From positions 1 through 10,131 of the forward strand of contig CALIJB010000015.1 in the NCBI GenBank assembly GCA_938017675.1: a stretch of 10,131 nucleotides of DNA, read 5' to 3'. Both the position numbers and the translations under genes were made by a program. Every line of letters begins with the position of its first letter. The stretch's first letter is position 1. This DNA comes from an uncultured Candidatus Saccharibacteria bacterium. GTDB taxonomy: Bacteria > Patescibacteriota > Saccharimonadia > Saccharimonadales > Saccharimonadaceae. Below the pieces are notes generated by a model, which was not told the origin of the DNA, searched no databases, and saw nothing but the letters and a program-made list of their open reading frames with translations. Shown here piece after piece: positions 5,696-10,131 of the stretch.

Positions 5696-5721
5696 ACATT
5701 AGAGGTCGGATAAGGTATACT
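5693..5721 (+). promoter_or_regulatory. Promoter of the rpsA-infB unit
   Basis: TAGACA (5693-5698) overlaps the stop codon of the upstream gene; 17 bases later is TATACT (5716-5721). The predicted start near 5728 gives a leader of about 104 nt before the rpsA ATG. Confidence 0.65.
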
Positions 5722-5776
5722 GGTAAGTGGCTGAGTGCGCATTGTTTTGTGTTGCTCGAGAAATATTAAATTTAAG

Positions 5777-5831
5777 AAAGGAGAATTGGCAGAGTTTACC
5801 CGAACCTAGGGTATCTGCTGATGACGTATTT
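5777..5831 (+). promoter_or_regulatory. rpsA leader with displaced Shine-Dalgarno and hairpin
   Basis: AAAGGAG (5777-5783) is a strong Shine-Dalgarno, but no in-frame start lies at normal spacing. Next comes a hairpin of GCAGA (5789-5793) and TACCC (5797-5801), a 7-base loop, GGGTA (5809-5813) and TCTGC (5814-5818): 10 bp with a 3-base bulge. The in-frame ATG is at 5832. The fold shortens the Shine-Dalgarno-to-ATG path from 48 to about 18 nt. E. coli rpsA also has a folded, Shine-Dalgarno-poor leader used for autoregulation. Confidence 0.5.
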
Positions 5832-6908
5832 ATGGCAAAGGCCACGATTACGATGGACGACCTCTTGGCGGGCGACAATGCGAAACAGCTAGTTGCTGGC
5901 GAGATGGTGACTGGGCACGTTTTAAGCGTGCGAAAACACGAAGTATTAGTAGATTTGGGCGCGCAAGGAATTGGTTACGTACCGCGTCGCGAGGTCGGTT
6001 TCGGCCGCCAATTGAATGTCGGCGACGAAGTGTCGGCAAGCGTGATTGATTCAGAACTTGATAATGGCTACAGCCTGCTGAGTTTGCGCAAGGCAGCCAA
6101 AGACCGCGGCTGGGAAGAAATTCAAGCTCACTTTGATGCTGCTGAAATTGTTGAAATTACGCCGTACGACGCGAACCGCGGCGGACTGCTGGTCGAGTAC
6201 GAGGGTGTACGCGGCTTCTTGCCGGTATCGCAGTTGAGCGCCGAGCATTATCCGCGCGTTGGCAGCGCCGACAAGGACGAAATTCTCGCCCGCTTGAATG
6301 CATTGGTCAGCCGGCCGATGAAAGTGCGTATTTTGGACTGCGACCGCAAGACTAACAAATTGATTTTTTCTGAGAAAGAGGCTATCAAAGACGGCTTGGC
6401 AGCGCGCTTTGCTACGCTGAAAGTTGGCGATACGGTTAAAGGCGTGGTGACGGGCGTAGTAGATTTCGGCGCGTTTGTTAATGTTGATGGTATCGAAGGG
6501 TTGATTCACATTTCAGAGATCAGCTGGGAGCGTGTTGGTAATCCGAATGATTACGTCAAAGTCGGCCAGTCGGTTGAAGCCAAAATTATCTCGATTGACA
6601 AAGACCGTTTGAGCTTGAGCGTCAAGCAGCTAACCAAAGACCCGTGGCTCGACGAGGTTGAGAAGCTCGAAAAAGGCCAAAAAGTCGAAGGTACAGTCAC
6701 GCGGATTACGCCGTTTGGCGCCTTTGTCCAGATTAGCCCGGCTGTCGAGGCGCTAGTGCATATCTCGGAGCTTGGCAGCGGCAACGATGTTGATCCCGAG
6801 AAGGTCTTTACCTTGAACGAGCGCAAAGAATTCGTAATTCTCGACATTGACCGCGAAGGCCGCAAAATTAGCCTGAGTTTGGGCGGCAAGAAAAAGAAAA
6901 CCAAGTAA
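5832..6908 (+). CDS. rpsA: 30S ribosomal protein S1
   Basis: A 358-residue protein with four S1 (OB-fold) RNA-binding domains: about residues 21-88, 103-182, 197-266 and 281-350. Domains 3 and 4 are the most canonical, with GVVTGVVDFGAFVNV...GLIHISEIS and GTVTRITPFGAFVQI...ALVHISELG; the C-terminus is a Lys-rich tail. S1 binds mRNA at the 30S platform and promotes initiation on structured messages. Four domains match short S1 forms rather than the six-domain E. coli protein. The frame stays open back to a GTG at 5727, but that codon sits at the predicted transcription start without a ribosome-binding site, and the extra 35 residues do not look like S1, so ATG 5832 is preferred. The gene is followed after 57 bases by infB, forming a translation-initiation operon. 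Confidence 0.93.
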   Translation: MAKATITMDDLLAGDNAKQLVAGEMVTGHVLSVRKHEVLVDLGAQGIGYVPRREVGFGRQLNVGDEVSASVIDSELDNGYSLLSLRKAAKDRGWEEIQAHFDAAEIVEITPYDANRGGLLVEYEGVRGFLPVSQLSAEHYPRVGSADKDEILARLNALVSRPMKVRILDCDRKTNKLIFSEKEAIKDGLAARFATLKVGDTVKGVVTGVVDFGAFVNVDGIEGLIHISEISWERVGNPNDYVKVGQSVEAKIISIDKDRLSLSVKQLTKDPWLDEVEKLEKGQKVEGTVTRITPFGAFVQISPAVEALVHISELGSGNDVDPEKVFTLNERKEFVILDIDREGRKISLSLGGKKKKTK

Positions 6909-6965
6909 CAGCTCGCGCATCTAGCGGATAATTGTCCCGATAAGCTGCGGGTAGAAAGGAGAAAT

Positions 6966-8741
6966 ATGAGCCAGCCAGAGAAAGTTCTGATGATTGCCGA
7001 TTCTATTACCGTTGGAGAATTGGCCGAGGCTCTGAACCTGCCAGTAACGCAGCTTGTCGGTGAATTATTCAAAAACGGTATCGTGGCGACGATCAATCAG
7101 CGGATTGATTTCGAGACGGCGCAAATTATTGTCGAGGAGCTGAAAATTGCCGTACAATTGAAGCGAAAAGAAGTTAATTCTGCGCCAGTGCAGCATTTGC
7201 ATAAGCCGTCTGCCAAGGCATCGCTGCGGCCGCCGATTGTAGCAGTGATGGGGCATGTCGATCACGGTAAAACTACGCTGCTAGATACAATCCTCGGCAT
7301 GAAAACCGTAGCTAGCGAAGCAGGCGGAATTACCCAGCATATCAGCGCTTATCAGACCAAGCGCGGCGATCGCGTAATCACCTTGCTAGATACGCCAGGA
7401 CACGAGGCTTTTGCGGCGCTGCGCCAGCACGGCGCGGTGCTGACCGACGTGGTAGTGATTGTGGTGGCGGCCGACGACGGCGTGATGCCGCAAACGGTCG
7501 AAGCGATTAAATTCGCGCGCAATGCCAATGCTAAAATTGTCGTAGCTATTAACAAAATCGACAAAGAAGGTGCCAACATCGACCGCGTTAAAGCTCAATT
7601 AGCCAGCGAATACCAGCTGAATCCAGAGGAATGGGGCGGCGACACGATTATGGTGCCGATTAGCGCTAAAACTGGCGAAAATATCGATAAATTGCTAGAT
7701 ATGGTGTTGTTGGTGGCCGATATGGAAGAGCTGAAAGCCGATACTGACGTTCCGGCTGAGGGTTTGGTGATCGAGGCGCACATGGAAAAGGGGCGCGGTT
7801 CGGTGGTTAATCTGCTAGTCGAGCAAGGCCAGCTGAAGCCAAGCCATTTTCTGGTTGCCGGTACATCATACGGCAAGGTGCGCACGCTGGCGAATTTTCG
7901 CGGCGAGGCGCTAAAATTGGCTGGCCCGTCAACGCCAGTGACAGTTACCGGATTCAAGGAATTGCCGCAGTTCGGCGATGTCTTCACTGTAGTAAAGAAT
8001 GAGAAGATTGCTCGCGCCCAGGTAGAGCAGGCTAAAATTGAAGCAGAAAGGCAAGCTGCCAGCACCAACGTCACTGGCGCCGATTTGCTGAAAATGATGA
8101 CTCAAAAGCACGACAGCGAAGAGTTCGACGTCATCGTCAAGGCTGACGTGCAGGGTTCGCTAGCCTCGGTGATGGATAGTTTGCGGCTGGTTGATACGGG
8201 CGGTGCTATTGATTTGCGAATTATTGGCAGCGGCGTCGGCAATATCAACGAGAGCGACGTGCGCCTGGCTGATAGCTCAGATGCTATCATCTACGGATTT
8301 AATGTCGAGATACCGCCAGCGGTCAAGCGCTTGGCGAGCCGTGATCACGTGCGGGTGCGTACTTACAAAGTGATTTACGAACTGCTAGACGATGCCCGCA
8401 AAAATATGGAAGCTTTGCTGTCGCCAGAGGTGGTCGAGACGGAGGTCGGCGTATTAGAAGTCAAAGGCGTCTTCCGGACGATGCGCGACGAGGTAATTTG
8501 CGGCGGCGAAGTAACCAGCGGCAAAGTAGCGCCGAATTTGCTAGTGCGCGTCAAGCGCGGCGGCGAGCAGCTTGCCGAGGTAGAGGTCGCTAACGTTCAG
8601 CGGCAGCAGCAGGAAGCCAAAGAAGTATTCGAAGGCGAGATGTGCGGCTTGAGCCTACGGACACAGAAGAAGCTGCAGCTGGCTATCGGCGATACGCTGG
8701 AATTCTTTACCCGCGAATTGGTCAGGCGAACACTGAATTAG
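6966..8741 (+). CDS. infB: Translation initiation factor IF-2
   Basis: A 591-residue translational GTPase that brings initiator fMet-tRNA to the 30S subunit and promotes subunit joining. A short IF2_N domain (about residues 10-65) leads after a brief linker into the G domain: GHVDHGKT (96-103, G1), GITQH (121-125, G2), DTPGHE (142-147, G3), NKID (196-199, G4) and SAK (233-235, G5). Domain II, the IF2-specific domain III and the C-terminal tRNA-binding beta-barrel follow, ending in LEFFTRELVRRTLN. All G motifs are intact. It lacks the long N-terminal extension of E. coli IF2 (about 890 residues), as is common in compact genomes. The ATG has AAAGGAG (6955-6961) 4 bases upstream. The neighbour is rpsA, not the usual nusA or rbfA. 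A terminator follows directly. Confidence 0.98.
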   Translation: MSQPEKVLMIADSITVGELAEALNLPVTQLVGELFKNGIVATINQRIDFETAQIIVEELKIAVQLKRKEVNSAPVQHLHKPSAKASLRPPIVAVMGHVDHGKTTLLDTILGMKTVASEAGGITQHISAYQTKRGDRVITLLDTPGHEAFAALRQHGAVLTDVVVIVVAADDGVMPQTVEAIKFARNANAKIVVAINKIDKEGANIDRVKAQLASEYQLNPEEWGGDTIMVPISAKTGENIDKLLDMVLLVADMEELKADTDVPAEGLVIEAHMEKGRGSVVNLLVEQGQLKPSHFLVAGTSYGKVRTLANFRGEALKLAGPSTPVTVTGFKELPQFGDVFTVVKNEKIARAQVEQAKIEAERQAASTNVTGADLLKMMTQKHDSEEFDVIVKADVQGSLASVMDSLRLVDTGGAIDLRIIGSGVGNINESDVRLADSSDAIIYGFNVEIPPAVKRLASRDHVRVRTYKVIYELLDDARKNMEALLSPEVVETEVGVLEVKGVFRTMRDEVICGGEVTSGKVAPNLLVRVKRGGEQLAEVEVANVQRQQQEAKEVFEGEMCGLSLRTQKKLQLAIGDTLEFFTRELVRRTLN

Positions 8742-8747
8742 TAAATA

Positions 8748-8780
8748 AAATAACCCCGGTCGAAAGAGCGGGGTTATTTA
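8748..8780. terminator. Intrinsic terminator between convergent infB and surface-protein genes
   Basis: AAATAACCCCG and CGGGGTTATTT form a perfect 11-bp stem around a 10-base loop. It lies 7 bases after infB and about 30 bases past the end of the minus-strand gene at 8811. The T tract is short, but the A/T flanks suit use in both directions. Confidence 0.85.
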
Positions 8781-8810
8781 TTAGAGCAAAGTGCGAGCGG
8801 TCAAGCTAGA

Positions 8811-9731
8811 TTAACGGTTTTTGCGCGATACTATGTAGGCATACAGCGCGTAGCCAAGCGACCCAGTACCAGCTAGGCCGGCTAGCTCGCTGATACCAGT
8901 TTTTGGTAGTTGGTTTGGCGTGCTAGCGTTGTTAGACGGGCTGTTGGCTGTGTTTGTTTGTGTAGTCGTGGCGGCAGGTGTGGCGTTGGAGTCTGCGGCG
9001 GCTGTTGGCGAGGACTGCTGGTTTGTGGGCGCTGGATTAGTTGGAGCCGCTGGCTTTGATGGTGTATTTGGTGTGGCCGGCTTTGTGTCGGGTTGGCTCG
9101 GCTGGGTAGGTGTCGTTGGTTTAGACGGTTCTGTTGGTTTGGCAGGAGTCGATGGTTGCTGCGGAGCTGGATTGTTAGGCTTGTTTTGGTTGTCAGGTTT
9201 GGACGGCTGCTGCGGCGTTGGCTTCTGGTCGCCTGGCTTGTTTTGGCCTGGATCGGCTGGTTTCGACGGCTCTTGCGGCTGTGGTGCTGGCTCGGATGGT
9301 TTGTCAGGCTTATTATTTTGGTCGTTTTGAGCGGCTTTGATAGTAAAAGTCTTGGTGCAGCCGTCGCTGGTGACCGTTTCGTCCTTGCCGTTGACCGATA
9401 CAGTGACGAAAGCCTTGGCGGTGTAATTGCCAGGTTCGAAACCGTTGAACTTAGCTCCGGCAGTGTTGTAGACCTCTTTGCTGTTGGCGTCGTAGACGCG
9501 GTAGACAGTGCCTTTGTAAGTAGCGCCGTTATAAGCGGCGTATTTGACAGAAAATTTGTAGCTGTCGCTAGCGATATGGTCGATACCTAACGATTCGCAG
9601 CGGTAGACTGGCTGCTGTGTTTGGTTGGTAGCTGGCGCGTTATTAGGCTGATTGGCGTTTAGGGCGCTAGCAACGCTAGCAGCGCTGACCGCTACCACGG
9701 CGATAGCAGAAAGGCCGGCAAATAGCTTCAT
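8811..9731 (-). CDS. Secreted LPXTG-anchored surface protein with proline-rich stalk
   Basis: A 306-residue protein. Residues 1-23 are a signal peptide (MKLFAGLSAIAVVAVSAA then SVASA). Residues 42-133 look like a beta-sandwich domain with many Tyr, Val and Thr and one cysteine at each end (Cys45, Cys125), suggesting a disulfide-closed Ig-like fold; I do not recognise the exact family. Residues 138-235 form a Pro-rich stalk of KPxxP/QPSKP-type units, followed by a Thr/Asn/Ala-rich region. LPKTG at 275-279, a hydrophobic helix and an SRKNR tail make a sortase signal. The start was chosen at 9731 because AAAGGAG lies 7 bases upstream and a signal peptide follows; the frame continues upstream only across the promoter. 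It is probably an adhesin or surface spacer, relevant if the organism lives attached to a host cell (inference). Confidence 0.85.
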   Translation of the reverse strand: MKLFAGLSAIAVVAVSAASVASALNANQPNNAPATNQTQQPVYRCESLGIDHIASDSYKFSVKYAAYNGATYKGTVYRVYDANSKEVYNTAGAKFNGFEPGNYTAKAFVTVSVNGKDETVTSDGCTKTFTIKAAQNDQNNKPDKPSEPAPQPQEPSKPADPGQNKPGDQKPTPQQPSKPDNQNKPNNPAPQQPSTPAKPTEPSKPTTPTQPSQPDTKPATPNTPSKPAAPTNPAPTNQQSSPTAAADSNATPAATTTQTNTANSPSNNASTPNQLPKTGISELAGLAGTGSLGYALYAYIVSRKNR

Positions 9732-9776
9732 GATATAACTCCTTTTAACTATTATTTGATAATCGGGCTGGTAATG

Positions 9777-9788
9777 TTCATATATGAA
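9777..9788. promoter_or_regulatory. Palindrome at the start region of the surface-protein promoter
   Basis: TTCATATATGAA is a perfect 12-bp palindrome that touches the minus-strand -10 box and covers the predicted transcription start. It could be an operator. Such an AT-rich 12-mer could also occur by chance. Confidence 0.3.
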
Positions 9789-9815
9789 TATAGCAGCTAG
9801 AAAACTGGCAGGCAA
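9787..9815 (-). promoter_or_regulatory. Promoter of the LPXTG surface-protein gene
   Basis: On the minus strand, TTGCCT (9810-9815), 17 bases, then TATATT (9787-9792). The predicted start near 9780 gives a leader of about 50 nt with AAAGGAG before the ATG at 9731. Confidence 0.55.
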
Positions 9816-9831
9816 ATTAGAATCAAATCAT

Positions 9832-9976
9832 GACATTTCGTGGGGTTGCCCGCCCCCGACAGAACAGCTACCTGGAATGGTAGAGTTCCGCCGAGGGGCG
9901 GGGTGTGAATGATTGAGAGTATTCGCTCGACAGCTCGACCTCACTGGCGGCGAGGGAGCGGAGCGGGGGGTGGGGG
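9832..9976. other. GC-rich intergenic tail at a composition boundary
   Basis: Around 9840 the sequence changes from mixed composition to G/C-dominated. I see no gene start in this stretch; open frames crossing it on the minus strand are shadows in GC-rich DNA. It contains the nested palindrome at 9849-9902. Confidence 0.5.
9849..9902. repeat. Nested palindromic element
   Basis: The outer arms CCCGCCCC (9849-9856) and GGGGCGGG (9895-9902) are perfect complements. Inside, GAAC-AG-CTACC (9862-9872) pairs with GGTAG-A-GTTC (9879-9888) around the 6-base loop TGGAAT. It could be a transcript-end hairpin for the minus-strand gene ending at 9977, a small structured RNA, or a mobile-element end or recombination site. 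Confidence 0.5.
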
Positions 9977-10131
9977 CTAGCGCCGGGGCCGGCGGCTGTG
10001 GCCGCCGTACGTCTTGATGCCGGTGATGAGACCGGCGACGCCGGTGATGAGGGCGAGGGCGGCGGCGGCAAATGCCACCCAACCGCTGGTCGCGCCGGCG
10101 ATGCCGGTCAGGGCGGCAATGACGCCGATCA
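9977..10131 (-). CDS. C-terminal fragment of a GC-rich small membrane protein (start beyond window)
   Basis: The minus-strand frame reads in from the window edge for 50 codons to TAG at 9977-9979. The product is hydrophobic and Gly/Ala/Ile-rich: it begins IGVIAALTGIAG, has a Trp-containing turn, then AALALITGVAGLITG, and ends with a basic tail HSRRPRR. This fits two closely spaced transmembrane helices with a cytoplasmic basic end. The family is not recognised; small phage holins and actinobacterial membrane proteins can look like this. Of the 50 sense codons, 45 end in G or C, unlike any other gene in the window, which points to a high-GC source, either transferred DNA or a chimeric assembly end. 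Confidence 0.55.
   Translation of the reverse strand, partial: IGVIAALTGIAGATSGWVAFAAAALALITGVAGLITGIKTYGGHSRRPRR

Noticed and set aside
5727..5831. GTG 5727 as the rpsA start (35 extra residues)
   Set aside because: It coincides with the predicted transcription start, has no Shine-Dalgarno, and the extension does not resemble an S1 N-terminus.
8920..9590. Plus-strand ORFs of 136 and 165 codons
   Set aside because: They are Gly/Trp/Leu- and Arg-rich artefacts of the complement of the proline-rich stalk codons, with no start signals.
9732..9815. 28-residue upstream extension of the surface protein
   Set aside because: It would cover the predicted promoter and leader. The start at 9731 has AAAGGAG and gives a clean signal peptide.
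9828..10082. Minus-strand 84- and 67-codon ORFs
   Set aside because: Arg/Pro/His- or Ser/Pro-rich products typical of wrong frames in GC-rich DNA; the hydrophobic frame ending at 9977 is the plausible coding one.

Overview
The window reads as a chromosomal segment from a small, streamlined bacterium, most likely of the Candidate Phyla Radiation and probably Candidatus Saccharibacteria (TM7). This is inferred from a divergent 23S rRNA carrying an insertion, a four-domain ribosomal protein S1 next to a short-form IF2, two LPKTG-anchored surface proteins, a KGG-motif protein and moderate GC content. UGA is used as an ordinary stop, so the SR1/Gracilibacteria recoding does not apply. The assignment is from pattern memory, not a database search.

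Layout. Bases 1-2556 are the 3' two thirds of a 23S rRNA gene. It is interrupted near helix 45 by an intervening sequence (398-781) bounded by a perfect 26-bp inverted repeat. The insert carries its own near-consensus sigma70-type promoter, a palindrome over the -10/start region and an 85-codon acidic ORF. A folded spacer, the 5S rRNA (2743-2850) and terminators follow. A KGG-motif protein gene with a long folded leader lies at 3327-3554. An overlapping minus-strand pair encodes a ROK-family sugar kinase (4095-4922) and an ImmA/IrrE-like metalloprotein with a zinc ribbon (3653-4156).

Divergent from that pair, 5027-5695 encodes a low-complexity LPKTG protein with a doubled sorting motif. It is followed by a translation pair, rpsA (5832-6908, with a folded leader) and infB (6966-8741), closed by a terminator. 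On the minus strand, 8811-9731 encodes a secreted, proline-rich, LPKTG-anchored surface protein. From about 9840 the composition becomes strikingly GC-rich. That tail holds a nested palindrome and the 3' end of an unrelated-looking membrane protein gene, suggesting recent transfer or an assembly junction.

Functionally, the window combines translation machinery (23S, 5S, S1, IF2), cell-surface anchoring (two LPKTG proteins; no sortase here) and a sugar kinase/metalloprotein pair. The most unusual element is the 23S insert: a self-contained promoter-operator-ORF cassette inside an rRNA gene. Its promoter would also transcribe the 3' part of 23S and 5S.
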